Of a stretch of 26,902 bases of DNA, positions 6,917 to 14,433 are shown piece after piece (positions within the stretch are counted from its first letter, which is position 1; each line of letters starts with the position of its first letter). The DNA is from Phycisphaeraceae bacterium (GTDB taxonomy: Bacteria; Planctomycetota; Phycisphaerae; Phycisphaerales; Phycisphaeraceae): assembly GCA_020851395.1 (NCBI GenBank), contig JADZCW010000024.1, positions 1 to 26,902 of the forward strand, given 5' to 3'. A model generated the notes under the pieces. The model was not told the DNA's origin. It worked only from the letters and a program-made list of their open reading frames with translations, and did not search any database. A program made the position numbers and the translations under genes.

Positions 6917-9900
6917 TCAGGCAGCCGCACCGGCCCGCAGGCGGAACTTCTTGACGATGGCCTGGAGCTGCTCGGCCTTGCTCGAGAGCTGGCTGGCGGC
7001 CGCGGCGGCCTGCTGCGTGCCCTCGGTTGACTGCTTGGTGATCGCGGAAATCGACTCGATGTTCCGCGAGACCTGCTCGGCCGCGGCGGACTGCTCCTCG
7101 GCGGCGGCGGCGATGGACTGGATCATCGACGCCACGCCCTGAGCGCTGCTGACGATCTTCTGCAGACTCTGGCCGGCGTGGGTGGCGCTCTCGACGCCGG
7201 CCTTGACCTGCTCGGTCCCGGCGTTCATGCGGTCCACGGCCTGGGTGGTCTCCTGCTGGATCGCCTGAATGCTCGTGGCGATCTCTTCCGTGGCCTTGGT
7301 GGTGCGGTCGGCGAGCTTGCGGACCTCGTCGGCGACCACCGCGAAGCCGCGGCCGTGCTCGCCGGCGCGGGCGGCCTCGATCGCGGCATTGAGGGCCAGG
7401 AGGTTCGTCTGATCGGCGATGTCGTTGATGACCTCGACGATCTGGCCGATCTGCTGGCCGCGTTTGCCCAGCTCGGTGACGGCCGAGGCGCTGGCGCTGA
7501 CCGCCTGGTTGATGGCGCTCATGCCCTCGATGGTCTGGTTGACCACCGTGCCGCCCTCCTGGGCGATCTGGCCGGATTCGTTGGCGTTGTTGGCCGCGTC
7601 GGCGCTCTTCTTGGCCACCTCGACGACCGTGGCGCTCATCTCCTCGATGGCCGAGGCGATCTGCGTCACCTGCTGGCTCTGCTCGTTCATGCCCGTGGCG
7701 ATCTCTTCGCTGCTGGCGGCGATCTCGGTCGAGGCGCTGGCGACCTCGCCGGCGGCCTGCGTCACCTGGGCGATCACGTCCGTCAGGGCCCGGCTCATCT
7801 GGTCGGTGGCGCGGGCGAGCTGGCCCATCTCGTCCTTGGAGGTCATGTTCAGCGGCTCGTGGGTCAGGTCGCCGCCGGCCACGGCCCGCAGGACGGTCAG
7901 GACCTTGGCGGTCGACCGGGTGATCATGCGGACCAGCAGCGTGCTGACCACGATCGCCACGGCCAGGGCGATGGCGCTGATGGTGATCGTCTGGACCTTG
8001 GCCGACGCCGCAGCCCGCTCGCTGTCCTGCTGGACCTGCTTCTGGCTGGCGAACATCGAATCAAGGAGCTTGACGCCCGTGGAGGCCACGGCCGGTCCGA
8101 GCTTGTCGAGGTGATCCTTGACGGCCTCGTTGCGGTCGTGCAGGGCCTGGATCATCGGCTCGACGCGCTGCGCGTAGAAGGCAAAGGCCTGGTCGATCTC
8201 GGTCAGCCACTGCTTGCGGCTGGGGTCCTGCATCCGCCCGAGCACGTCCTGGATGATCTTCCGGCCTGCCTCCAGCTCGCTGACGACTTTCAGGGCGTCC
8301 TGGTCGTTGCTGCTCCGCAGGAACCGAAGGACCTCCATCCGGGCGGCCGTCAGATGCTCGGAGGCCTGGGCGACGGCCAGGGCGATCTCGCCCTCACCCG
8401 CGGCCTCGGAGGTCTGGACGACGGCGTCGAGCAGCTTGCGGGCGCGAGCCCCGGTCGGGGTCAACTGCGAGGCGACAACGGAGTTCTGCAGGTCGATGGC
8501 CTCTACGGCCTTGCCCAGCCACTGCTCGTAATCGTCGAAGATCTGCCCGAGCTCGACGAGCAGCTTGGCCCGCTCGGCGTGAAGGATGTCGTTCTTGGCC
8601 TTCTCGAGCTTGGAGCGGGCGGCGATGATGTTCTGGGTGTAGTTCTTGAGGTTCTGCTCGTCGTTGTTCATCAGGAAGCCGCGGATGTCCATGCGAACGC
8701 TCAGCACGTCGCGCTGGATGGCCTCGAGCACGGCGGTGTCCTCGATGGTGTTGGTCAATTCCTCGGCGGCGATTTCGGCGGCCTGCTCGGAGGACAGGGC
8801 CAGCGTGGTGACCAGCAGGATCAGCGTGGCGAGCGTGCCGAAGCCCAGCACCAGCTTGGCGCCGAGCGTCAGCGCCCGGCTCGTCGAGTCGTCGTCCTGA
8901 CGGTACTTGGCCTGGCTGTAGGCCAACCCGAGCGTCAGCACCACCGCCAGCGCGGTCAGCGTCCAGAAGCCGTAGATCAAAGAGCTGGAGAACGTGACGC
9001 GCTGCTGCAGGTCCAGTGTCGGGATCGTGGAGGACTTCGAGCCGTAGGGCGCGCGTTTCTCGATCACCAGGGTGGGCTCGGTGAACCGGCCGGACGTGCC
9101 AAGCTCGGAGGCGAACTTGTTCATGACCGCGGTGACGTCAGCCGAGGACCGGACGGTTGGCTCAGGGCTGACGGTTGACTTGACGGGTCTTGATTCCGTG
9201 GGCGCAGGCGTCGTCGACTGTTGAGGAGAGGCCTCGGCCATGGCGGCGGTGAGCCTGGCGGGGTCGGCCTCGGACTTGGCCAGGAGCTGCTCGCTACGGG
9301 CCGGATCGAGCCAGCGGACCTTGCCGGTCTCAAGTTCATACACGGCGCCGATCACCTTGACCTTGCCGGCCTTGACCAGTTCACGCGTGGCGGGGCTGGC
9401 CTTGAAGAGGTCGTGGATGGACTGGTAGACGTTCTCCTCGACGGCGCGATCGACGACGTGGGCGGTGTCGTTGGCCGCCTCGGACGCCTCGAGGGCACGG
9501 CGGGCGGCGGGCTCGATGTTCTTGACCAGATCGGGAATGTTCCGCTCGAGCGGATGGCCGTGGCCCTCGAGGGCCTGAATGACGGCGGTCACCGCGCCGC
9601 ACTGGGTGTGACCGAGCACGACCAGCAGCGGCGTTTTGACGTGGGCCAGGCCATACTCGATCGACCCGATCTCGTCAGTATCGGCCACGTTGCCGGCCAC
9701 GCGGATGACGAAAACGTCCATGATCCCCGTGTCGAACAGCACCTCCACCGGCACGCGGGAGTCGGAGCAGGAAAGCACCGTGGCGTAGGCGTGGTTGCCC
9801 TGATTCTCGGTGCTGGCCAGCTGCCGACGCGCGGTGTCGGTGTGGGGGCGCTGCACGGCACCGGCCACGAAGCGCTCGTTGCCGTCCTTCAGACGAGTCA

Positions 9901-10033
9901 GGGCTTCATCAGGGCCGATGCCCGGGCCCGCGGCCTGAGCGCCACGGGCAGGAGCGGCCATCCCCAGAAGGATCAGGCCGATGACGGTGAGCGTCCACCA
10001 GGGCAGAGCATGTGCACGACGGCCGGTTGACAT
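6917..10033 (-). CDS. Fusion of periplasmic beta-carbonic anhydrase and methyl-accepting chemotaxis receptor
   Basis: One uninterrupted 1038-aa frame. Residues 1-33 are a signal peptide (RR, hydrophobic core, ARGA). Residues about 36-250 are a beta-carbonic anhydrase: zinc ligands Cys89 (CSDSR), His142 and Cys145 (GHTQCGAV), catalytic dyad Asp91/Arg93, and RVAGN. A Ser/Pro/Thr-rich linker (about 269-299) leads to a membrane helix (353-373), a short basic/acidic inner loop, a second helix (389-414), a roughly 265-residue all-helical periplasmic module (415-679) resembling HBM/four-helix-bundle sensors, a third helix (681-702), HAMP (703-755) and the signalling coiled coil (756-1034). The tip DQTNLLALNAAIEAARAGEH is the CheA/CheW-binding hairpin. 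Topology places enzyme and sensor in the periplasm, signalling in the cytoplasm. The ATG at 10033 is chosen because GGAGG lies nine nt upstream; an ATG at 10081 has none. No C-terminal NWETF-type pentapeptide. Monocistronic. Confidence 0.95.
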   Translation of the reverse strand: MSTGRRAHALPWWTLTVIGLILLGMAAPARGAQAAGPGIGPDEALTRLKDGNERFVAGAVQRPHTDTARRQLASTENQGNHAYATVLSCSDSRVPVEVLFDTGIMDVFVIRVAGNVADTDEIGSIEYGLAHVKTPLLVVLGHTQCGAVTAVIQALEGHGHPLERNIPDLVKNIEPAARRALEASEAANDTAHVVDRAVEENVYQSIHDLFKASPATRELVKAGKVKVIGAVYELETGKVRWLDPARSEQLLAKSEADPARLTAAMAEASPQQSTTPAPTESRPVKSTVSPEPTVRSSADVTAVMNKFASELGTSGRFTEPTLVIEKRAPYGSKSSTIPTLDLQQRVTFSSSLIYGFWTLTALAVVLTLGLAYSQAKYRQDDDSTSRALTLGAKLVLGFGTLATLILLVTTLALSSEQAAEIAAEELTNTIEDTAVLEAIQRDVLSVRMDIRGFLMNNDEQNLKNYTQNIIAARSKLEKAKNDILHAERAKLLVELGQIFDDYEQWLGKAVEAIDLQNSVVASQLTPTGARARKLLDAVVQTSEAAGEGEIALAVAQASEHLTAARMEVLRFLRSSNDQDALKVVSELEAGRKIIQDVLGRMQDPSRKQWLTEIDQAFAFYAQRVEPMIQALHDRNEAVKDHLDKLGPAVASTGVKLLDSMFASQKQVQQDSERAAASAKVQTITISAIALAVAIVVSTLLVRMITRSTAKVLTVLRAVAGGDLTHEPLNMTSKDEMGQLARATDQMSRALTDVIAQVTQAAGEVASASTEIAASSEEIATGMNEQSQQVTQIASAIEEMSATVVEVAKKSADAANNANESGQIAQEGGTVVNQTIEGMSAINQAVSASASAVTELGKRGQQIGQIVEVINDIADQTNLLALNAAIEAARAGEHGRGFAVVADEVRKLADRTTKATEEIATSIQAIQQETTQAVDRMNAGTEQVKAGVESATHAGQSLQKIVSSAQGVASMIQSIAAAAEEQSAAAEQVSRNIESISAITKQSTEGTQQAAAAASQLSSKAEQLQAIVKKFRLRAGAAA

Positions 10034-10065
10034 AGCAGATAACCTCCAGGTTTTGATCAGACCCA

Positions 10066-10080
10066 TGAACCACCAAGACA
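10066..10080. repeat. Short fragment of dispersed repeat family (copy D)
   Basis: tgaaccaccaagaca repeats the outer tip of the inverted repeat at 16820-17011. It lies in the leader of the carbonic anhydrase-receptor gene, 33 bp upstream of the start. At 15 bp it could be a remnant or chance. Confidence 0.35.
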
Positions 10081-10164
10081 TGTGAGCGCGGCCGAACGAC
10101 CTTGCTCACGCTCCGTCATGGCCCGGCAGCCGGCGAATCGCCGCGGAGCGCGGCCCCAATGCTT

Positions 10165-10209
10165 AAAGACCGGCGATCATTCAGATCGGCAGGGGACATA
10201 TTGGTCTTT
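10165..10209 (-). other. Stem-loop between htpX and the receptor gene
   Basis: AAAGACC (10165-10171) and GGTCTTT (10203-10209) are exact inverse complements, and inside them CGATC-ATTCA-GATCG forms a second small hairpin. On the minus strand the outer stem ends in GGTCTTT AAG. It may be a weak terminator for lemA-htpX or part of the receptor gene leader; the sequence does not decide. Confidence 0.35.
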
Positions 10210-10296
10210 GGAGTTTGCGCGCATTCCGTGCCCGCTCGCTTATCGGACAAAGACTGCGATGCGACCGGAGAAGATCCACGTTGGCCGAACGGCGGC

Positions 10297-11313
10297 TCAG
10301 CGGATCAATGCCTGGAGGCGGGCAATGCGCTTGGCGACCGGGGGATGCGTTGAAAAGGGCGAGTTCCACTCGGCCGCGCCGCGGGCCTGCAGGTGAGGAT
10401 TCACAATGAACAGGTGAGCGGTGGCCTGCGTGGCCTGCTCGAGTGGCGTGCCGTCGGCCGAGAGCTTGCGTAGCGCGTTAATCAGCCCCTGGGGATCGCG
10501 AGTCAGCTCGACGGCGCCGGCATCGGCCAGGTACTCGCGTTGCCGGCTGACGGCGAACTGGATCAGTCTCGCCATCAGCGGCGCCAGGATGGCCAATAAA
10601 ATGGCCGCGATCAGCACAACCAGAACGACAGCGCCTCCCCCGCTCCCACTCCGGTTGCCGCGGCGCGAGCCGCCCGAGCGGTAGGACATCACCCGCAGCG
10701 ACCGCCAGGTCAGGTCGCTGGCCAGCACGATCAGCCCCGCTAGCGTGGCCACGAGCATGGTCAGGCGGATATCCAGGTGGCGGACGTGGGACATCTCGTG
10801 AGCCATGACGGCCTGGAGCTCCTCGCGGGTGAGCCTCTCCCGCAGGCCGCGAGTGACAGCCACGGCGGCGTGCTCGACATCCCGCCCCGTGGCGAAGGCG
10901 TTCAGGGCCGGGCTGTCGATCAGGTGCACGCTGGGCATGGGCAGGCCGGCGGCGATCGAGAGCTCCTCGACGACGTTGAAGAGCTCGGGGTCCCGCGGTT
11001 TGTCAATCTGCTGGGCCTGGCTGATGCCCAGGAGGGTCCGGCTCCCGCCGTAGTAACCCCAGAGCGTGGTGACGGCAAAGACGCCCGCCGCGACCGCGAC
11101 GGCCAGCCCGATTGCCCGCGTGTCGAGCGTTCCCCCGCCGTAGATGATCACCGCCGCCGCTGCGCTGACGATCGACGTCACCGCCAGGACGCCCAGGGCC
11201 AGCACCAGCAGCACGCTGTTGCGCCGGTTGCGGGCGATCAGGTCGAGGTAAGTGGTCTCGGGAGGATAGGCGCTAAAGTCCCGTGGCCGCGATGGCGTGG
11301 CGTCGCTGGGCAT
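10297..11313 (-). CDS. htpX: HtpX-like M48 membrane zinc metalloprotease
   Basis: A 338-aa inner-membrane endopeptidase expected to degrade misfolded membrane proteins. Two N-terminal membrane helices (about 33-59 and 66-88) precede the catalytic part. The zinc site is HEMSH (His172, Glu173, His176) with the third ligand Glu260 in REYLADA; a further hydrophobic pair (about 183-200 and 228-252) flanks a Gly/Ser/Arg-rich loop (210-227). The conserved end NPFSTHPP-like motif appears as NSPFSTHPPVAKRIARL. It begins 15 nt after lemA stops, the common lemA-htpX arrangement. The Gly/Ser/Arg-rich loop is longer than I expect but resembles other HtpX proteins with low-complexity insertions. Confidence 0.93.
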   Translation of the reverse strand: MPSDATPSRPRDFSAYPPETTYLDLIARNRRNSVLLVLALGVLAVTSIVSAAAAVIIYGGGTLDTRAIGLAVAVAAGVFAVTTLWGYYGGSRTLLGISQAQQIDKPRDPELFNVVEELSIAAGLPMPSVHLIDSPALNAFATGRDVEHAAVAVTRGLRERLTREELQAVMAHEMSHVRHLDIRLTMLVATLAGLIVLASDLTWRSLRVMSYRSGGSRRGNRSGSGGGAVVLVVLIAAILLAILAPLMARLIQFAVSRQREYLADAGAVELTRDPQGLINALRKLSADGTPLEQATQATAHLFIVNPHLQARGAAEWNSPFSTHPPVAKRIARLQALIR

Positions 11314-11328
11314 GGCGTGGGTGCGACC

Positions 11329-11895
11329 TTAGAACTGGACCTTCGGGGCCTGCCGCTCGGAGGGGGCCTCGGTCTCGAAGAACTCCCTCGCCTTGAAGTT
11401 GAACATGCCAGCCACCAGGTTGGACGGGAACACGGCCAGCAACATGTTGTAGCCGGTCACCACGTCGTTGTAGTGCTGGCGGGCGAAGCTGATCTTGTTC
11501 TCGGTGCTGACGAGTTCCTCCTGAAGTTGGGCGAAGTTGGCGTTGGCCTTGAGGTCGGGGTAGCGCTCGCTCAGGGCGAAGATCTGCCGCAACGCCCCGG
11601 TGAGCAGGTTCTCAGCCATCGCCTGGTCCTTGACGCCCGAGGCGTCGATGGCCTGCTGGCGGGCCTTGATGACGGCCTCGAGCGTCTGCCGTTCGTGCGC
11701 GGCATAGCCCTTGACCGTCTCGACGAGATTGGGGATCAGGTCGTACCGCCGCTTGAGCTGGACGTCGATCTGGGCGTAGCCGTTGTCCACGCGGACCCGC
11801 CCGCGGACGAAGCCGTTGTAGGTAGCGATCAGCCAGAGGACCCCCAGGACGGCCAGCAGGACCAGAACGCCCAGAACAATGCCCAGTGTCGACAT
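11329..11895 (-). CDS. lemA: LemA family protein
   Basis: A 188-aa membrane-anchored LemA protein: one N-terminal membrane helix (about residues 4-26, short outer N-terminus) then a long helical domain with the family blocks IATYNGFVRGRVRVDNGYAQ, DVQLKRRYDLIPNLVETVKGYAAHE, ALSERYPDLKANANF, LQEELVSTENKISFARQHYND and YNMLLAVFPSNLVAGMF. The ATG at 11895 has AAGGGG seven nt upstream; a longer reading to 11964 would overlap the -35 of the predicted promoter. The molecular role of LemA is not settled; pairing with htpX suggests an envelope-stress or membrane protein quality-control role. Confidence 0.94.
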   Translation of the reverse strand: MSTLGIVLGVLVLLAVLGVLWLIATYNGFVRGRVRVDNGYAQIDVQLKRRYDLIPNLVETVKGYAAHERQTLEAVIKARQQAIDASGVKDQAMAENLLTGALRQIFALSERYPDLKANANFAQLQEELVSTENKISFARQHYNDVVTGYNMLLAVFPSNLVAGMFNFKAREFFETEAPSERQAPKVQF

Positions 11896-11935
11896 GGCGA
11901 TTCCCCTTTGGCAGGAGGTCGGTGCTGGAAAAAAC

Positions 11936-11964
11936 ACTATGGCGCGTGGGCCGCCCGGGGTCAA
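11936..11964 (-). promoter_or_regulatory. Predicted promoter of lemA-htpX
   Basis: TTGACC (11964-11959, 5 of 6) and CATAGT (11941-11936, 4 of 6) are separated by exactly 17 bp on the minus strand. The leader to lemA would be about 35 nt. Confidence 0.55.
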
Positions 11965-11984
11965 ATAAGCGACGGCGGCGTCAC

Positions 11985-12018
11985 GAAAAACAACCCAGGC
12001 CCCGAGCGAGACCTGGGT
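11985..12018 (-). terminator. Rho-independent terminator after hutX
   Basis: On the minus strand ACCCAGG and CCTGGGT form a 7-bp stem around a 12-nt apical part that can partly pair, followed by TG and five Ts (11990-11986). It lies 28 bp past the hutX stop and closes the four-gene operon that starts at 14335. Confidence 0.75.
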
Positions 12019-12045
12019 GATGAGAGCAGAAAAGATCGAGGGGAT

Positions 12046-12576
12046 CTACCGGGCGAACTGCTCGCGGAGCTTGTCGAACGCGGCCCGCTTCTCGGGCTCG
12101 ACGGGCTTGCCGCCGAAGGTCAGGAAGACCTTGAAGGCCGCCTCGCCCTGGCCGTTGAAGAACTGGAAGCTCAGGGTCGAGACGCCGTCCATGTGGCTGG
12201 GCTTCTCGACGGCGAAGACGCGCGTCAGGGTCTTGCCGCGGATGTGCATGTCCAGGCTTTTGGTCTGGACGTTGAAGTAGTCGCCCCAGGTGCTGAAGTT
12301 GCCGAACTGCCCGAAGGCCTCGAGCGTGGTCGAGGCGTTCGAGGCCACGACGTGGACGTTGCCGATCGACTCGAAGGAGCGCAGCAGCTCCTCCCAGCGC
12401 GTCGCGTCGAGCTCGACGGCCAGGTCGGGCGTCATGGCCTCGAGCACGTCGGCCTCGGGCACGCCGAGCTGGCGGGCGAGCACGATGGTCATCTGGTTGC
12501 GGTTGGCGTCGTACGCCTGGCGGATCTGCCGGCGCTGCTCGTCGGACAGGCGGGACGCGGTGATTGTCTGGGTCAT
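12046..12576 (-). CDS. hutX: HutX/ChuX-like heme utilisation protein
   Basis: A 176-aa cytoplasmic protein of the HutX/ChuX family, which binds heme after uptake and passes it on for degradation or storage. The N-terminal helices carry LARQLGVPEADVLEAMTP; then a beta domain with EELLRSFESIGNVHVVASN, FGNFSTWGDYFNVQTKSLDMHIRG, VFAVEKPSHMDGVSTLSFQFFNGQGEAAFKVFLTFG. The last two blocks are strongly family-like. His75 and His111 occupy places where heme-ligand histidines would be expected, an inference without structure. The start has AAGGAG six nt upstream. It is the last gene of an operon with a candidate Fur box, in agreement with an iron/heme role. Confidence 0.85.
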   Translation of the reverse strand: MTQTITASRLSDEQRRQIRQAYDANRNQMTIVLARQLGVPEADVLEAMTPDLAVELDATRWEELLRSFESIGNVHVVASNASTTLEAFGQFGNFSTWGDYFNVQTKSLDMHIRGKTLTRVFAVEKPSHMDGVSTLSFQFFNGQGEAAFKVFLTFGGKPVEPEKRAAFDKLREQFAR

Positions 12577-12611
12577 GACTTACTCCTTCGGGGTGAGCTG
12601 CGTGGTGAAGG

Positions 12612-12737
12612 TCAGGAATTGGCGCCGAGGAATCCCTTGGCGATCAGGACCGGCACGACCAGCCAGGCCAATCCCTTGAGCAGGAAGAACAGGAACCCCC
12701 AGACACCGAGGCGCTTGATCCACTTTGAACGGCACAT
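12612..12737 (-). CDS. 41-aa single-pass membrane peptide upstream of hutX
   Basis: A short frame from ATG at 12737 to TGA at 12612. The product begins MCRSKWIKRLGVWGFLFFLL and continues with a second hydrophobic stretch (about 21-33) ending KGFLGANS, so it has a basic N-terminus and one long or two closely packed membrane segments. It starts 26 nt after the pseudopilin stop and ends 35 nt before hutX, whose own ribosome-binding site lies between. A weak GAG seven nt upstream of the ATG is the only ribosome-binding signal. The composition (positive-inside basic residues, aromatic-rich helix) is that of a real small membrane protein. Function unknown; a partner of a heme or iron transporter is one possibility. 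Confidence 0.65.
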   Translation of the reverse strand: MCRSKWIKRLGVWGFLFFLLKGLAWLVVPVLIAKGFLGANS

Positions 12738-12763
12738 GGTCAACTCATTTCTTCGGCTTGGCG

Positions 12764-13510
12764 TCAGGGGTACGTCAGCGAGTCACTCTGGCTTAGGCTC
12801 TCGACGTGCATGTCGAGGAAGAGCTGGTTGAAGTTGTCACGGTGGGGCTTGACGAAGTTGCCCTGGTCGTCGCGGTCGATGAAGTCGCGGGCGAGGTAGT
12901 AGGGCCCGGCCCCCTCGGCAAGTTTGGGCGGCAGCACGGAGCCGTCGACGTGCATCAGCTCGTAACGACGACCGTTGAGGTACTTGAGGCTGTAGTCGTA
13001 ATGCACCTGGCCGTTGGCGGCAAAGAGCTTGTCGATCGTCTGGGTGACGCCGTTGCGGTTGTTGGCCGAGGCCAGACGGTAGGTCATCGCAAAGTGCGAT
13101 CGGGGGTAGCCCAGAAGGGCCGAGGGACAGACCATGACCTCGCCGCCATCGAGGTAAGGGGCCATGACGTTCAGAAAGCTGTTGGGGCTGGCGAGCTTGT
13201 CGGTCGGGTCGGCGTCCCAGTTGGGTGTTTGGCCCCGACGCCAGAGCGGTTCCTCGACCAGCGGCAGGCGTTGGTCGTGGTCGCTGACATAGGCCGTCAG
13301 GACCAGGCCGACCTGCCGGAGGTTGCTCATGCAGTTGGTGGTGCGCGCCTGGTCCCGCCCGCGCGCCACGGCGGGCAGGAGCAGGCCGATCAGCAGGCTC
13401 ACCACGCCGATGACCACCAGCAGCTCGATGAGGCTGAACCCGCGGCGGGAGGGCCGGCGAGCCGGCGCCGCGTGCCCTGGGCAGAGGATGTCAACTTCTG
13501 GCTTCATCAT
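12764..13510 (-). CDS. Type II secretion pseudopilin-like protein (planctomycete prepilin family)
   Basis: A 248-aa protein with a class III signal: RRPSRRG|FSLIELLVVIGVVSLLI, cleavage expected after Gly24, with the conserved Glu at +5 (SLIE) and a hydrophobic helix. The following VARGRDQARTTNCMSNLRQVGLVLTAYV is typical of planctomycete DUF1559-like pseudopilins. The C-terminus FNQLFLDMHVESL corresponds to the usual 'vlFlDGHV' end motif with Met in place of Gly. The start is either ATG at 13510 or the adjacent 13507; the longer frame to 13573 adds a non-signal tail. It lies 90 bp after a PEP-CTERM gene and 26 bp before the small membrane peptide on the same strand with no terminator between. 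Function beyond surface pseudopilus is unknown. Confidence 0.88.
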   Translation of the reverse strand: MMKPEVDILCPGHAAPARRPSRRGFSLIELLVVIGVVSLLIGLLLPAVARGRDQARTTNCMSNLRQVGLVLTAYVSDHDQRLPLVEEPLWRRGQTPNWDADPTDKLASPNSFLNVMAPYLDGGEVMVCPSALLGYPRSHFAMTYRLASANNRNGVTQTIDKLFAANGQVHYDYSLKYLNGRRYELMHVDGSVLPPKLAEGAGPYYLARDFIDRDDQGNFVKPHRDNFNQLFLDMHVESLSQSDSLTYP

Positions 13511-13600
13511 CCGCTCGACGTCGTGGCTCGTCCCTGCTCCCGGATCACGGCGACCCGGATCACAGCACCCCATTTACAACCCCCGCCACGGCCCGCGCTC

Positions 13601-14335
13601 TTAGCCGTTGCGCCGACGGCGAGTCACCGCCAGGCCGGCCAGGGCCAGCAGAGTCAGCGTGGCTGGCTCGGGCACAAGCGTCAGTTCCAGCAGCGGGCGA
13701 TGCTGATTCGAGGAGGACTCAAAAACCAGCGCGATGGCGTCGCCCGAATCGGGGTCGAGCACCGGGGCGGCTGCGGTGATCAGCAGGCCATACTGGGCCT
13801 GGGCGCCGCTGAGCCAGTCCTGGACCAGGCTGGTGACGTCGAAGTCGACCCACTGGTTGAAGCCGCTGACGGCCGTGGTGTTAACGGCGCCGGCGCCGAC
13901 GGTCGGGCGGGTTCCCCAGGTCAGGGTCGATTCGTCCCAGGGGCTGGTGACGGCATAGATCTCGGCATCAACCACGCCGGCGGGCGAGGGATTGCCGAAG
14001 GGGAAGCCGACCGAACTGCCGTCGACGACGTAGAGGCTCAGCCGGGCCGAGACGACGTCCGAGGCAGTGATCGCGAGACTCGAGAGGTCAAAGTCGATGA
14101 AGGTCTGCACGTCATGCCCGGCACCGGTGACGCCCGCGGCCAGGATGGACTGGAAGCCCACGCCCATCGTCTCGAAGTTGAAGCCTCCGAGGAACTGGTA
14201 GACAAAGACATCCTTGCTGTCGACCTCGATCGGCTGGATCACGGCCGCATGAGCCGGCGCCGCGATACCCGCCTGCCAGACAACCGCCACCCACAGACTG
14301 ACCACGAACTTCGCCGTTGAACTCAAACGATGCAT
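13601..14335 (-). CDS. PEP-CTERM surface protein with a DNRLRE-type domain
   Basis: A 244-aa exported protein. A signal peptide (MHRLSSTAKFVVSLWVAVV..., cleavage near APAHA) is followed by a beta-sandwich of the DNRLRE/carbohydrate-binding-like type: strands such as DVQTFIDFDLSSL, ARLSLYVVDG, SPWDESTLTWGTRP and WVDFDVTSLVQDWLSGAQAQYGLLI are diagnostic of that family. The C-terminus is a PEP-CTERM sorting signal, VPEP, hydrophobic helix, then TRRRRNG, recognised by an exosortase that is not in this window. The ATG at 14335 has GGAG six nt upstream. It is the first gene behind a promoter with a candidate Fur box, so an iron-limited surface or matrix protein is inferred. Confidence 0.9.
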   Translation of the reverse strand: MHRLSSTAKFVVSLWVAVVWQAGIAAPAHAAVIQPIEVDSKDVFVYQFLGGFNFETMGVGFQSILAAGVTGAGHDVQTFIDFDLSSLAITASDVVSARLSLYVVDGSSVGFPFGNPSPAGVVDAEIYAVTSPWDESTLTWGTRPTVGAGAVNTTAVSGFNQWVDFDVTSLVQDWLSGAQAQYGLLITAAAPVLDPDSGDAIALVFESSSNQHRPLLELTLVPEPATLTLLALAGLAVTRRRRNG

Positions 14336-14380
14336 GGTGTTCTCCATGAAGTAAGGTAGAGCGTACCAAACCAATACGAC

Positions 14381-14395
14381 TGAGACTCATTCTCA
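14381..14395. promoter_or_regulatory. Near-consensus Fur box
   Basis: TGAGACTCATTCTCA fits the 7-1-7 inverted repeat of Fur boxes (TGAGAAT-N-ATTCTCA) with one mismatch. It starts 10 bp downstream of the predicted -10 and 45 bp before the PEP-CTERM start, a position where a bound repressor blocks initiation or elongation. Confidence 0.6.
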
Positions 14396-14405
14396 ATTAC
14401 TGGCC

Positions 14406-14433
14406 AGTTTAGTGAATCATTCGTGACTGTCAA
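14406..14433 (-). promoter_or_regulatory. Predicted promoter of the PEP-CTERM-hutX operon with a second Fur-like core
   Basis: A perfect TTGACA (14433-14428, minus strand) is followed after 16 bp by TAAACT (14411-14406, 4 of 6). The spacer contains GAATCATTC (14414-14422), the 9-bp core of a Fur box, so the promoter may carry two operator sites, one in the spacer and the stronger one at 14381-14395. Confidence 0.55.

Noticed and set aside
7178..9178. A 666-codon plus-strand frame
   Set aside because: It is the mirror of the receptor gene, rich in Gly/Leu/Asp as expected for a GC-rich antisense frame.
10240..10247. TCCGATAA on the minus strand, like the -10 of sigma-28 flagellar promoters, upstream of the receptor gene
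   Set aside because: The -35 position (GGTCGCAT) does not resemble TAAAGTTT, and htpX lies too close for a separate start to be argued.
10777..12831. A 684-codon plus-strand frame
   Set aside because: It runs antisense over htpX, lemA and hutX, all of which have conserved motifs and ribosome-binding sites.
13541..13572. Direct repeat cccggatcac...cccggatcac between the PEP-CTERM and pseudopilin genes
   Set aside because: Two copies of about 10 bp with a 15-bp period; no promoter nearby, so a regulatory meaning is not supported.
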